Of a stretch of DNA of 64,000 nt, positions 10,884-22,516 are shown piece by piece; positions within the stretch are counted from its first letter, which is position 1, and every line of letters begins with the position of its first letter. The position numbers and the translations under genes are program-made. The notes under the pieces were generated by a model that had not been told where the DNA came from, searched no databases, and worked only from the letters and a program-made list of their open reading frames with translations. The DNA is from Macrobrachium rosenbergii (taxonomy: Eukaryota > Arthropoda > Malacostraca > Decapoda > Palaemonidae): the NCBI RefSeq assembly GCF_040412425.1, contig NC_089749.1, positions 38,443,070-38,507,069 on the forward strand, in the 5' to 3' direction.

Positions 10884-11120
10884 TTATATACAAAAAAACC
10901 AGGAATTGAGGGGGTAGCATGAAACAAAAATAAACAGCACTTTCAGTAAAATGGGTACCTTAATCTAAACTCAAAGCATTAATCAAACCCACCAACAAGA
11001 CAGATGATAATGGGAAAACATCCGAAATGAGGAGCAAGGCAGTGAGGCATGATTGATCCAAAAACACAAAAGAAATAAATGAGGCCAAGACCAAGAGAGG
11101 TCAAAGGAAAAGGATAAGGA
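10884..11120 (-). other. DIRS copy B 3' UTR, truncated
   Basis: Non-coding sequence downstream of the recombinase on the minus strand. It keeps the ATGAGGAGCAAGGCAGTGAGG block (complement of TGCCTTGCTCCTCAT in C) and ends against copy A. Confidence 0.6.
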
Positions 11121-12010
11121 TAATTAAGGTGAGGAGATGACATTCCTTTAACAGCCACTAAAGAAAATAAGAAGCAGGGCTTCAGTGATTTTAAAAACAA
11201 CAAAACACTGGTGATTTCCAAGTAATTGTAAGTTAAGCAAAAGGATATTATGAAAAAATAGTAAATAGTAGCACAAATAAGGATATCATGAACCTTTGGG
11301 ACTGAATCCGGGATGGCTTCTTTAATAAAATACTGAATTGCTGCCTTATGGCACTCAACGAAACAGTTCCACCCTTTTCCTGATAAAAAAGAGGACCCGA
11401 CTCGCACTGTGGAGTTCTTTGTAGATAAGACTTTAAGGTATATATAGGACATAAGGATTGGTCCTGTGGAAGAGACACCACCTTTTCCAGGGGACCACCT
11501 GTCCTGAGTGGTCTTCATTTTTTTAGCTAGGAACCTATGATCAGGGAAAGGGGGACTTCTCTGGTACGGGATATTAAGGAAATCAACATGATCATCAAGT
11601 GCTGAATGGACTATTTCATCTTTGACATTCTGGCACCTGAAGCCAAGTTTAATCAGAAATACCTACTTTAAGGCTGATTTAGCTATCAGTAATAGTGGCC
11701 AAGGGGCAAGGCATTTTTCAAACAATGATCTAAAGAAAGTAACCGCTAGGTTAGTAGTCATAGTTTGAGCTTCAGATGCCTTCAAAAAGGATGTTAGTTT
11801 TTTGACTGCTGAATCATACTGTCTGAGAGTAGAATCTCTCTTATCAGATTCTAGAAACAGAGTGTTGACGGGTCAATGTTTGCTCCCTTTTTTGCAGCAA
11901 ACTTTATAAAGTCCATAAAACCAGGGCATTCTGAATTTTAAGGAAGCTGACACAGTCTTGGTTTGTACTACTTGGGTCAGTCTGGGTTTGGGTATCTGAT
12001 GACACCGCAA
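11120..12010 (-). pseudogene. DIRS copy B tyrosine recombinase, inactivated
   Basis: The N-terminal arm is recognisable at ~11990-11690 and box I at ~11620-11650 (TCAGGTGCCAGAATGTC). About 180 bases between them present in copy C are deleted. Box II reads HDIL rather than HDIR at ~11288 because the Arg codon is changed, and the KRHYL tyrosine is not found. So at least two of the catalytic positions are gone. It would have been the integrase of the element. Confidence 0.7.
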
Positions 12011-13560
12011 CTTGAGCTCCTGGAGCAGAGGGAACCAGTTGCTCTTTTGGCCAATAGGGGCTACCAGAGCTAGATGGCCCTTTGAATGACCTGAGTTTGT
12101 GCAGTACTTTCAACAACATGTTTATTGGGGAAACAAGTAGATCCTTCTCCCAACAGTTCCAAACTATGGTCATCGCATCTGTGGCAAAGGTCTGGGGGTC
12201 CAGGTTGGGAGCCACATAACAGGGAAGCTTGTGATTGTTCTTTGCAGCGAACAGATCCACTTGGAGTCCTGGAACCCAGCGGCAAATTCAATTGAGCGAT
12301 TCCCGTCCAGAGACCACTCCGCCTCCAACGGAGTAGTCCTGGACAGGAGACCGCCACCATGTTCCACACCCCGCTAGGTGGGTGGCTGACAAATGCCAGC
12401 CGTGCTTGTTCGCCAGGGAGAAGATAGCTACCATCACCTGGTTTACGCGACCTGATTTGGAGCCGCCCTGTTGATGCAATGAACCACCACGGCGCTGTCC
12501 AACACCAGCCTGATGTGAAACTGGCCAGCGGGCGGAGTTTCTTGAGAGTTAGAAACACTGCCATAGCTTCCAAGGTGTTTATATGAAACTGTTGAAACAT
12601 TGTAGACCATGTCCCTTGAACTTTTTGTTTTGGTGAATATCCTCCCCAGCCGCCCTGCTGGATTACCAAAGCTGGGGGGAAATTGAAGTGGGACAGACTT
12701 GAGAGGCCACTGGATGTGGACCATGGTCGAAGCCTTGTCTTCAAGATTTGAGGGGATTGAAGGACTCTGAGCCTGACATTGGCTCTCTGACACTCTGTTT
12801 ATGTCTTTAATCTTGCTTTTAAGAGCAGGTCTGTCACAGAGGCAAACTGAAGGGAGCAAACTTGAGAGGGATGCTGCTTTGTCCTTCAGAAAGAAATCTC
12901 CTCTCTTGGGATAGCCCGAGGACAGGTCCCACTGGAGACCCAACCACTGAAAACGGGATTCGGAGTCAGAAACTGTTTAACGACTCCAGGAAGTGATCAG
13001 ATTTAGCCTTCCTGTACTGTTGGAGCCCAGATTATCCAATCGTCCAGGTAAGAAGAGATAACAACTGTTTCCGCCAGTTTTGTAAAATCCTGGGGTTATT
13101 GGTCGAAAGGCATGACCCTGAAGGAGTAGGCCCAGTCTGAAACCCAGGAAGGGAGAGAGTTCAGAGTCAACCGGGACTTCTCCTTGATCGACAGAGGTGG
13201 TGACGACTCCACCCCAGTAGAACCTCATTTGGTCATCTAGCAAAAATCACTTATGTTGCTGGCGACAGATCTAGAATCACTCTTTGCTTCGGAATCTTTC
13301 TTTGGGACAGTGAACAGCCTGCCTTGAAATTTGAGGTGCCTCACTTTCTTTATTGCTCATTTGTTGAGAAGTTCCGTCACAAAGTCCTGTAGGGCTTTGG
13401 AGGAAGGATGGTAAAACCTGGTCAGGGGAGGGGATCCCTGATCCAGTTCCAACCCAGACCTTTGGACACAATGCTGTGTGCCCAAGGACTGAAGGACCAC
13501 TGGTCTCTGAACCAGTAAAGGTGTCCACCCACCTGACTGGTCTCAGTGGGAGGAAGCAGG
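11930..13560 (-). pseudogene. DIRS copy B reverse transcriptase-RNase H-methyltransferase
   Basis: RT occupies ~13560-12880. The YLDD motif is intact at 13050-13039, but about 30 bases just before it are lost. RNase H spans ~12690-12330 with FQQFHINTLEAMAVFLTLKK (Glu) near 12600 and a DSAVVVHCIN-type segment near 12490. The methyltransferase follows at ~12290-11930 (VDLFAAKNNHKLPCYVAPNL, then a TDAMTI segment). Three or more frame changes interrupt the chain. Confidence 0.75.
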
Positions 13561-15153
13561 TTTGTTTCCTCTACCACGGCCTGATTTTCCCCGGAAGACA
13601 GGATCAGCTTTGCCTCTGAAGGGGCTCGACCTCTACCCCCTTGCGCTCCTATTAAGGCCGTGAAAAACCCCATGGCCCTCATAGGTAGGGTTGTATGCCG
13701 GCGAGGAGATGTGCGATGGTGCAGCAAGGGATTGGGCTGGTTGAACCAGCACATACCGTTGGGGTTGGGCCTTGGAGGTGGATGGCTGGCTCACCGTTGA
13801 GACTGGGACTGCCTGAACCACTGTCTGATGTTGGGGTCTCCTGTGCGCTTCCTAAAACGTTTCCCAGGCTTATTCTGGGAACCGCCAGACTCGGAGGTCT
13901 TCCGCTTAAAGGCGGAGATACCCCACCGGGAGCGCAGACTCTGGTTGGCCCTGGTTGCTTCGCCAGGACACTGGAGACTTCATGTTCTGGGAAAAGGTTG
14001 GTTCCCCAGAAAGAACTCTTCATGAGCCTGTTAGGCTCATGACGAATGGTGGCATCAGTGAAGATGAACTTACGGCAGTTCATCTTTGCTACCATGAAGT
14101 CGAACAGGTCCGACTGAAACCCTGCTAACAGGGATTTAGTCAGAACCTGAAACAATGGTTCCTCTGCAAAGGAGACGCGACGGTCGCTTCTGACAGGCAC
14201 AGCGAGTTCAAAGACCGGCTCAACCGACACCGTGCCTCAAACTCAGCCTTCAGGAGAGCTTCCGGAGCTTAGGAAGCTGCTCTCTGAACTGGTTTTGACG
14301 TGCAATCTGCGCCCAATTTACCTGACAGTAAATGTGGACGGGCGTCTTCCAGAACTCGTCACCCCCAGGGAAGACCAGAGATGTGGGGTCTAATTCCCGA
14401 AGCTGAGGCAAGGGTTTGCCTTCCAAGCAAGCCTGAGCGGTTGCGATAGCAACTTTGTTCAGGCAGGGAGTGGGCAAGCTTATCACCCAAGAAAAACATG
14501 GTGAAGTTGCCCTTGAAGGGGGTCAACTTAGTGTCCTCCGCCTGCCACCCGGTAAAAGTGCGCAGGAGAGCAGATTGGGCCTGATCCCTAGGGAAGATCA
14601 CCGTCTCCTTAGGGACCTTGTCTGAGCGTATCCAGGCTTCCTCCGTCAGCCTAACGAAGCCTGGGTAGGGGGGGCAAGAGATCAGGGGAAGAACTCCAGT
14701 TCTTCCAGACGCCTGGTACCTAGGCCTTCAATGGTCAAGGTGTCTTCATGCTGGACAGCACGAAGAGCAACCCACCATGGGTTCCTTTACGTCAAAAGGA
14801 GGAGGGCAGCGGTGTCAGGGATCTGATAGTGCCCCCCCGGCCCCACAGCAGAGTCTCCTGATTATGAAGTCTTTCATATCAGCGATCAGCTCCACCTCGA
14901 AGAGATCCTAGCAACATCCTTCTCAGGGTCAAAGGCAGGCTTGTTTAGTATCTACCTCCGTGGAGAACCTCTGCTCAACTTGCCCAAGGTGCCGGTTTGC
15001 TCCCGGGCCACAGGGCTTGCAACCTTGGCCGACGGGGGGAAGGGAGATGCTTTTCGTGAGAAGACGAGGACTTATAGCCCTTCGCCTTCCACGACGACTT
15101 CAACTTGGGGACAGTAGATGAACTCTGTCCTCAAGATAGAAGACTTTAAAGGC
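13555..15153 (-). pseudogene. DIRS copy B Gag-like ORF1, main exon
   Basis: Starts at the acceptor TTTTTCAG|GCCTTTAAAG (exon from 15153). Contains the LEELEFFP-type region (~14700), EAWIRSDKVPKETVIFPRDQ-type region (~14640-14590), ENTKLTPFKGNFTMFFLGDK-type segment (~14530-14480), ATIRHEPNRLMKSSFWG (~14050), a WGIS/KRKT-like basic stretch and a Gln/Pro-rich VLVQPAQS region (~13760), ending in an Arg/Gly-rich tail before the RT gene. Several frameshifts. Likely nucleic-acid-binding particle protein. Confidence 0.7.
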
Positions 15154-15233
15154 CTGAAAAAGAGGATGACAGAGGATGATGGGGGATCAAGGAGGGCGCC
15201 CGCCCCACTGCCTCACTTACCTCAATACCTACC
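15154..15233 (-). other. Predicted 80-bp intron in DIRS copy B gag
   Basis: On the minus strand the segment begins GTAGGT and ends in a pyrimidine-rich CTCTTTTTCAG. Equivalent donor and acceptor positions are present in copies C, D and E at the same place after the GACCAG codons. Retention of splice signals across diverged copies supports a real intron. Confidence 0.6.
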
Positions 15234-15528
15234 CCTGGTCCTGCTCGGTGACCATCGGCTCCAGGTCCAGGTCGAGCGCAGCGACGTCCTCCGAAACCCC
15301 CGAGTACAGGGGTCCTCTTGAGCTGGCTGGGTCGCGCCCGGATCTGCTCGATGATGGGTGCGGCCACATCAGATGGTACGGCCGCAGTGATCTGGGCACT
15401 GGGATAAAGCAGGTCCCTCAGCTTTTCATCGAGGATATAGGGCTTCCCGGCCAGGACATTTCCTTCCCAAACCCAGCCACCCAGGCGCTGAGAGACTCAA
15501 GGGCCTCTTTCTTGGAGGACTCGTCAAC
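15234..15528 (-). pseudogene. DIRS copy B gag upstream exon
   Basis: Acceptor CAG|GTTGACGAGTCC at 15528, donor at 15234. It encodes the GFGREMSWPGSPIS-like and APIIEQIRA segments in alternating frames plus the acidic D/E-rich end. It corresponds to 24634-24926 in copy C and 59141-59429 in copy E. Confidence 0.6.
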
Positions 15529-15643
15529 CTGAAAGGGAGCAGAGTGTCAAAGAAGGGCTAATACCGTGTTTATATAAAGCCAAATGTGACCAAATAATAA
15601 ACTGACTGACTAATGTGAAGTAAAGTGGAAGTAAATAGCTTAC

Positions 15644-15813
15644 TGACTCGTCCTGGATACATCCATACGAGCGAAGCAAACCTCACAGCCGTCCGGATGC
15701 CAGACGATCAGGTCATCAAGCCGGACTGCACAGCCAGCGTGAGTCCGACACACCACATGCCCGTAAGGTTGATGGAGGGTGGCGGCACATCCTGGCTCCT
15801 CACAACGAACAGT
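15644..15813 (-). pseudogene. DIRS copy B Cys/His-rich leader exon
   Basis: Bounded by acceptor CTTACAG (exon starts at 15813) and donor TCA|GTAAGC (exon ends at 15644). In phase 0 it reads TVRCEEPGC, then HQPYGHVVCRTHAGC, then AVRLDDLIVWHPDGCEVC without a stop, losing frame only in the last ~20 bases. The Cys and His spacing (C-x4-C, H-x2-C-x2-H-x2-C, C-x2-C) resembles a zinc-binding module. The same module is in copy E with different codons. I do not recognise it as a named Pfam domain. Confidence 0.65.
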
Positions 15814-17858
15814 CTGTAAGTGTAAAAGTACATGAACCTACCACTCTAAGAAACTTAAACTATGTAGGGACAGGTATTTTCATACCATGCTACCGGAGAA
15901 CTCCGGTGGAATGAAAAACCCGTCAGAGACGGACCTACTAAGCAAAGAAACTTAAAGTAAACAAAAAATAAACCCGGTAGCGGGGTTAAAGCAAGCCAGT
16001 AACAAACATACCGGTAAGCATACTCCGACTGCTGGAACGCGGAACGAGAGAGATGAATCGGGACTCTTACCACCAGGGATGCCAGTAATAAAACAGCAGG
16101 AACCCAAGGGAAGGATCACCTGACTCTGATAAAATTAAAGCAAACATATCCAACAGTAATGAAGGGGTGAAAGCCAGAACAAAATAATTATATATAGTGT
16201 ATACAAAATAGATGATGGTAAAGTAACCAGTTAACAACGCCACATAAATTTTAGAGTCCCCAAGTCCGGAACCATCACTCTCCGAGATCCCAAGCCTCCA
16301 CCGCTAGAGTACACAAGAAGGAAGAGGCTAAAAACATCATAAGACCCACATGGGCAGGTGTTGGCGCCAATCAACCCAACGAATATCGGGAGGCAACGCG
16401 GGGAGGCAAAACGGAGGTGAGGGAGGGAGGAAGGGCAACCCAAAGAATGTTCGAAAACCCACTCAATCCGAGGAGAGCGGGTAAACGAAACATAAAGTCA
16501 AGACGGTTGTCATCGGGAACCATCCCTGGGAGGGAGCGAATCCCTCCACCAGGGAGGACCCAACACTCGGGGTGAACGCCAGGACCAATGTCACCACCAT
16601 GAGAAGATGACAAAGAATTGACTTAGGGTAGGTTGGGGGGGGGAAAAGCTAGGGGTAAGGAAGGGCTTAGACCAGAGAAGAGGAAAACAGGAGACTGGGG
16701 AAGACGTCACCCATCTCAACTGAAATCACACACCACGCCAGGTAAAGTAATACCCAAGTAGGGGAAGCTCTAGGCCTGCCCTTAACAGGAAGGAAAAAGA
16801 AGCAACCTAAGGCCCCCACGCTGACACCTTGTAATAGGACATAGTCTATAAAATACTAACAGGGAGAATGAAAGGGAGGATGAAAGAGAACCAACAGGGG
16901 AGAGAAATTCCTGTGTTTGAAAGGCCAGCCAGAACCGAAATGGAAAGGGAATGCTAAAATCAGCGTGGAGGAGACACACCCAAGGAAAAACCTCTACCCT
17001 CCAAAAGAAGGGGGAGGACAATGGGGTCTCACTCCACCACCCAAACAACGGTCAGTGGATGGAACAACAACAGAAACTCCTTCCATCTGCTGATCCCTCC
17101 TCCTCACCTAACCTAACCCCAGGTACAAGGGAGAGAGGGAGGCCAAAGGAGGCTACCAGGAAAGCCTAACCTTGTACTAGGCAGGGCTAGGACAGGGATG
17201 TTAACCAGAAATAATAAATAAATAATAAATAAATAACCACCATTACTAAAATAACACTAGACATTGATATCGGTTTGTGCTTTGGCACGTAGCCTAACCA
17301 ACAAAGCGACAGGAAGTAAACAGATAGGACTGTACCTGACGTCCCCGGTAATAATGATAAGATTTAAATATAATAAAACATGACATCAAGCACAAACATA
17401 ATAATAAATCTATAAACCATAATTAATGGGAAAACATCCTGGGGAGATACCTAGGCGGAAAATATGACGGGAACCCTAAATGTAAGAACTCCTATGATGG
17501 GAAGTTCTACAAATTAACTTTTAGAGGATATCCAAAAAGACCCAACCCAGGTAAGACCACCAGGATGAATCCTGGGGATAATGATAAATAATGTAACTGA
17601 CCAAGAAAAGCCCCAAACAGAACAAGCTGGATGGGCGAACCTCGCTGTCGACATGGCTGACAAAGGGGCGCGCAGCGTCATAACAAGAACCACGTATAAT
17701 ATCTAAATACGGTGTAAAACAGCCAAACTTATCATAAAAACCCCACAAGAAGATGGTACTTAACTTGGAAACAGTAAAGGTGCTTGACGACATGGTGAAA
17801 TAAAGGCAAATCACGCCAAAAAAACACAAGCCACAAACAAAACAGTGATCAAAACAGT
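15814..17858 (-). other. DIRS copy B 5' leader / predicted intron 1
   Basis: About 2 kb without a sustained frame. Near the left ITR (minus strand, ~17790-17765) it has a short ATG-started frame reading MSSSTFTVSKLSTI, shared in position with copies C and E. The remainder is moderately GC-rich with Pro-rich shadow frames but no domain. It contains a (TAAATAA)n-like stretch at 17210-17240. Confidence 0.5.
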
Positions 17859-18168
17859 GCTAGAAATGGAATGAGTTCAGATGGCGCTGGAGTCGCCGCG
17901 TGGCGGGCAGGTGAGTGTGGGAGCTGGTACGGCTCTCCGCTCTTCCGGGGATTTTGACATGGGGATGTCTATCGAGTGTGGCTCTGTGGTTGTGATTCTT
18001 TCACTCACCTCAGTTATACCGGACGTCTTCATTAGAAGACGCTCGATCTGGGGTAGTAACTCCAGCATTCCTGAAAGCTTTTTCTCTGGTATATTTAGCA
18101 ATATTTATACCTAGAAATTCGTGTTAGAATGGAATTTCACCGGCTGACATGGGGCTGAGCTCAGAAAA
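17859..18168 (-). repeat. DIRS copy B left ITR
   Basis: In plus orientation it runs from TGGAATGAGTTCAGATGGCGCTGGAG through GGTAGTAACTCCAGCATTCC, CTCTGGTATATTTAGC and TTTCACCGGCTGACATGGGG to CTCAGAAAAGA, i.e. the reverse complement of a left ITR. The CGGCTGAC variant (not CGGGTGAC) marks it as a left rather than right terminus, as in copy C. Confidence 0.85.
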
Positions 18169-18899
18169 GATTTTGATTTTGTTTTGATTAAAATAAAGAG
18201 GTTGAATAGGAGGTTCCCTTCCCAACTGATCTATTTACCATCAAAGTCTTATCAGGGGTACTCGTTTTTAATGAACTTTATTTGTCATAAAGGTTTCTCT
18301 TTGGAGGAAAAAATTAAACCTGAAAACTTTAAAAAAGTATATATCATTAGTCTTTCATGCAACATTTATTCTTTCACCAATGTTTTACAAGTGAGAACTG
18401 ACTCCCAAATGTCAGTCTCCCCTAGGTAGATGGGACAGGCACAACATGATTAATTTAAACTATCTTCTTTGACAGGTAAAGATGCTTGCTAAGACTAAGA
18501 AGTATTGTAAGAATACAATCGTCCCTACCCTAATCACATCATGGGAAACTGGATAGAATGCTGAGAGTCCTATCCTAGAGACCAGACCCCCTGAATCTGT
18601 GGTCCAGCCCTAAAGAATAGTTCCGAAATTATTTCTCAAATCGGAACATTAGAGGGCAGTTGATGGAGAAAGACAGTTCTCAGATTTAGCTTCAGATATA
18701 AAGAGAATCCCAGTTATGATAGTTTTCCTATTTAAAATCCAGGTTAAATTTTTATGAAAATTACAAAAATTAATTCAAAGATTTAGAGAATTATTACAGG
18801 GACTCTTGGACTCAACCCGGAGAACAGATTCCTGAGGAGAGAGAGAGAGAGAGAGAGAAGAGTGGTCCCAAATCGAGGGGAGTGTTGAGAGAGTGCTTT
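18169..18899. other. Unassigned AT-rich DNA with a (GA)n tract
   Basis: No gene or element recognised. A (GA)n microsatellite lies at about 18838-18862. Confidence 0.6.
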
Positions 18900-19330
18900 T
18901 AGAAACATTCACACACTATTGGCATAACCATTGCAAAAGTTTATCAGCAGGTTTTCCAGCTCACTGAAAGTTAATCTTCAATGTTTCAAGACTGTGCAAC
19001 CTGAATTTCTCATGCTTTGCAAATAGTCTGTTTACTACATGGAAATGTATTAAATTTTGTAATTACACAAGTCAAACCAGCAGGATAGCAACATTTCGGG
19101 GGATACACCTGGTTTTCATATATTCAGAAGACATATAGCTAAAATCAAATGCAATGCATTACTGGTGATTGTAAAACACTTAGAATTTTCCTATTTTGAT
19201 AGTTCAAACACATGAAAATACCACTAGAAATGGTTAATAAAGGAACTCTAATATGATGAAATCTTAATTCCAAAAACCCAAAGTTTGTTGGAAAAATGTA
19301 ACACCAAGCAAAGATGCCTGACAAAGACAC
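18900..19330 (+). repeat. Solo LTR-like sequence related to the Gypsy-1 LTR
   Basis: CAGGATAGCAACATTTCGGGGGATACACCTGGTTTTCATATATTCAGAAGACA at ~19080-19132 is nearly the same as 34012-34062 inside the Gypsy-1 3' LTR, and the flanks (TTCTCATGCTT at ~19007, TTAATAAAGGAACTCT at ~19234) follow in the same order. No internal retroelement sequence adjoins, so a solo or fragmentary LTR is the simplest reading. Confidence 0.65.
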
Positions 19331-20029
19331 TAGGGTATTGAATACTCCATGTACACCATTATGGTAGTCTAGCTTACGGCTATAAAGTACTAATTCTACA
19401 CATGGTTATGTCATAGTCATTATTAATATCAGCATACGATTCCTCATGTCCAATGCAGATAACTTTGATAATTCCTGCAAAGAGAAATTTCCCAAATGGA
19501 TCAGTTTACCTACGCTATGGCATATGAAGACCTATAAGGTCCTAGCCTACAGATTATACCATCCCCAGCTATTCACATATCATTTTATACAAACATCCCT
19601 GTGATCAAATGCCTATAAACTGCCCTTCTCAAGATGAGAGCCCTCACCGTCTTCCTCCTGCAGCAGATGGTTCTCCAAATCCATTGACATCCTCAAGGCA
19701 CTTGGCTGAAGTGCCACTTTGATCAGTTTAAACAAAAAAAAACATCAAAGACACCTGACGATATAAGCCACCCTAGCAGACAATCTAATTTTATCACCCA
19801 ACTGCTGAATTTAGTCATGGAAAATTGAAAATACAGTAATTAGTGAAATCCATTTCTTCAGCAAAACAACCTTCTTAATGCCACAGAATTTCCATGGCCA
19901 TAATACCTAGGATAACTTCCAGGACAAACCCTGCAATTCTGAGTCCGCGAGAAAGTGAGACCGCGAATACAGGGGTTTACTGTCTCAGCTTTCCATAGCA
20001 CAGATCTTTGGAAAGTTATGCCGTAAAGA
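19331..20029. other. Unassigned intergenic DNA
   Basis: No feature supported. The TGAAAATACAGTAATTAGTGAA string at ~19826 recurs at ~52565 and marks a dispersed repeat. Confidence 0.5.
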
Positions 20030-21340
20030 ACTGTATCCAGTAATGTCCATGGCCAAATATTCTTATAAATTGCTTTTGTATTATAAATTAGCAGGTCATA
20101 GCGATCAATGTTTTGGTCCAACCAAATTTGATTAGGTAGTAAGTTTATTTCTGCTTGACTCAACAATTTTGTGGGATTTTCTACATGTTTAAGCAAGGTT
20201 ATTTTTCGCAATCGTGAAGACTTTTCTGTCAGGAAATATTCACTAAATAAGTCATTTTGATGAAATTAATTTATCCATTTTTTTATGATAAAAAATGATG
20301 TTGACTAATTTTGGCGTTTATTAATAATAAAATTCCGTTCGATATTAATAATGATAATAATAATAATATGAGCTTTAAGTTTATCATTTATCGGCAAAAA
20401 AAAGAGAAATGTGATTTCATGCCCCATTCAGGATGAACCAACCTCATTAACCCTAAATTTTAATTATTTCGAGTTTCAGCCATGTTGCCATGGTCGAGTT
20501 TCATCTTGTTGTAAGCGGAAAAATGCTTTTTTAAAAAATCACAGTTGAACATTTAGTTTTTAAGATTAAGAGTTCAATTTTGGCTTCATTTAGCAGTATT
20601 TTTGTCATTGCTTTTAGTTTAGTATGCAACTATCAGGTGAAATGAAAACAAATATCATTATCATATATAAATATTGGAATTATGACAAAAAAAACTATTT
20701 ATTAATTTATACAAATGATGGTTGAAATAAAACGATTAAAATGAGTTTTTTTTTTCTTTGTGGTTGTAAACTAAATTGCGATGATTTTGTATTAACAAAT
20801 TGTAAAACGATTTATGCAAAGAGAAAAATATTATCACAAAATGATACATTTATTCTGGACTTTACCTGTTTTTCTAGAAATCACCATAAAAGAAATATTG
20901 TGGAAAAGATTTTAATTTATTGCAATTTGAAAGATCTACATGATGAATTTTACTAGACTGTAAGTGTTTTAGCGAAATTTAAAAATATTTTTGACCATAT
21001 TGTGTTATCGGTTGAAAGGTCAAATTACCCTATTTGCAAAATCGATTTATATGAAAATATTTCAACTGATAAAAGCTACAACCTGAGTTATTTTTAGTTT
21101 TATTCTACAAAAATGCATTTTTATATATAAAAATTTATGTAAATACTAATAATCAGTGCAAAAATTACGACAAGTGATAAAAAAAATTTCTGAAATTTTG
21201 GGCGAGTTTTCAGCGAATAAGGCGTAAATATGTTCTCAAAAATACCATAAATCGAAATATAGCTAGAGTTCGCAATTTGTTGCAAAATGATAGCGAAATG
21301 GTGAATATTACTAGAATGTAAGAGTTTTAGCTATTACAAT
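20030..21340. repeat. Dispersed repeat with one ~360-bp unit (minus) and flanks shared with 49.5-52.0 kb
   Basis: 20060-20150 matches 49494-49600 in the same orientation (GCTTTTGTATTATAAA, TCATAGCGATCAATG). 20350-20500 matches 51820-51960 in the same orientation (GAGCTTTA..., TTTTAATTAT..., CCATGTTGCCA). 20530-21340 is the reverse complement of the tandem array region at 49.65-51.62 kb, with one full unit bounded by the TACTAGA.TGTAAG landmarks at ~20950 and ~21310. No protein is encoded. Confidence 0.7.
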
Positions 21341-21821
21341 TGTTTTTTCTTATTAATATTTGGAAATTAGTACAGTACTCATTATTGAGGTAAGGTTAAA
21401 TTTTAATATACAAAACAAATAAACATTCTTCTTCGTTTTAATATACAATTTTTTCCATTTTTTTATATATACATGTAGGGTTAAAGCAAAAAGACGCTCA
21501 GAATTTAGATTACTGAAAGATTAAAATTATATTGAAGTACTATTAAAATTATATTAAAATGATTATAAGTGTTTCAGGATGATAAAAGCATTTTTAAAAC
21601 TTAAATTTTATGATAAAAATATAAACAAACATCTTTGTCTCAGGGTTTTAAAAGATTAAATATCAACATTAAAAAAAAATTAGGTTCAATGAAAAGTTCT
21701 CTCTCTTATTTTGATTCGCACAATTTTTCAACTTGCAATAAGTCGATGTATGTTTCTTTTGCTGATAAATAAATGATTTACCAGTTGTTTTACTAATTTT
21801 AAAATATTAGTGTTAATAATT

Positions 21822-21855
<34 letters not shown>

Positions 21856-22199
21856 TAATAATAATAATAATATTTTCCATGCATTTATGTAGTAAATTTT
21901 TTAAAATTTTAAACAAACTGTTGATTAGTCTTTTTATTCTCAACTTGCTAAATACAACACTTGCATTACAGTTTACATTAGCATGTTTTATGTTTAGGGA
22001 AGGATATTGACTTAACATTGCTATGGAATTTCAAGTTCTTTTGATATGACATATTCGAGAAAATTTCATGGTCTTCTCTCTAACAGCTGAGAAGGAGATA
22101 ATTCAGCCTCTATCTTGAGGGAGAAAAGGTGTGTATGTGTCTGTGGGTTCATGTTTTTAAAAATGTGTATGGTCTACATCTTTGGAAGACAAAAACAAA
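21341..22199. other. AT-rich intergenic DNA with (TAA)n microsatellite
   Basis: A (TAA)n tract with two TGA interruptions runs at about 21817-21873. No gene supported. Copy C begins at its right edge. Confidence 0.7.
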
Positions 22200-22516
22200 T
22201 TTTCTGAGTTCAGTCCCGTGTCAGCCGGTGAAATTCCATTCTTAGCACGAATTTCTAGGTATAATTATTGCTAGATATACCAGAGAAAAAGAGCTTTCAG
22301 GAAAGCTGGGGTTACTACCCCAGATCGAGCATCTTCTCAAGGAAGACGTCGGTATAACGAAGGGTGAGTGAAGGGATCACTACCACGGAGACTTACTCGA
22401 AAGATCTCTCCCTATCAAAACCCCGGAATAGAGCGTGAGCCGTTACAGCCCCTACACTCACCACACCCGCCACGCGGCGACACCAGCGCCATCTACCTCA
22501 TTCCATTTTCTAGCAC
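22200..22516 (+). repeat. DIRS copy C left ITR
   Basis: Starts TTTTCTGAGTTCAGTCCCGTG, then TCAGCCGGTGAAATTCCATTC and on to CCATCTACCTCATTCC and TAGCACG. Its reverse complement is the right ITR at 30193-30523 with roughly nine in ten bases matching by eye. The right ITR is longer at its outer end by ~30 bases (ATAGATTTATCCTTTGTCAAAATCCC). Confidence 0.9.

Larger units (their letters stand above)
10884..18168 (-). mobile_element. DIRS copy B, minus strand, right end missing
   Basis: Reading leftward from 18168: complete left ITR, leader, Cys/His exon, gag-like gene with its short intron, RT-RNase H-methyltransferase, tyrosine recombinase and ~240 bases of 3' UTR, ending where the right terminus of copy A begins. 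ICR and right ITR are absent. B is collinear with C and is the clearest source for the Cys/His exon after E. The A right end abutting it suggests A (or A's ancestor) inserted in B's 3' UTR and the far side was then lost. Confidence 0.8.

Noticed and set aside
1812..11120. Copy 0 as the displaced right end of copy B, split by insertion of copy A
   Set aside because: Both 0 and B contain the same 3' UTR block (ATGAGGAGCAAGGCAGTGAG) with differing neighbours, so they overlap and do not complement each other; not fully excluded if a duplication occurred.
11120..11518. Hydrophobic minus-strand frame in copy B that looks like a membrane protein
   Set aside because: It is the frameshifted C-terminal part of the recombinase and 3' UTR; the apolar residues come from AT-rich decay.
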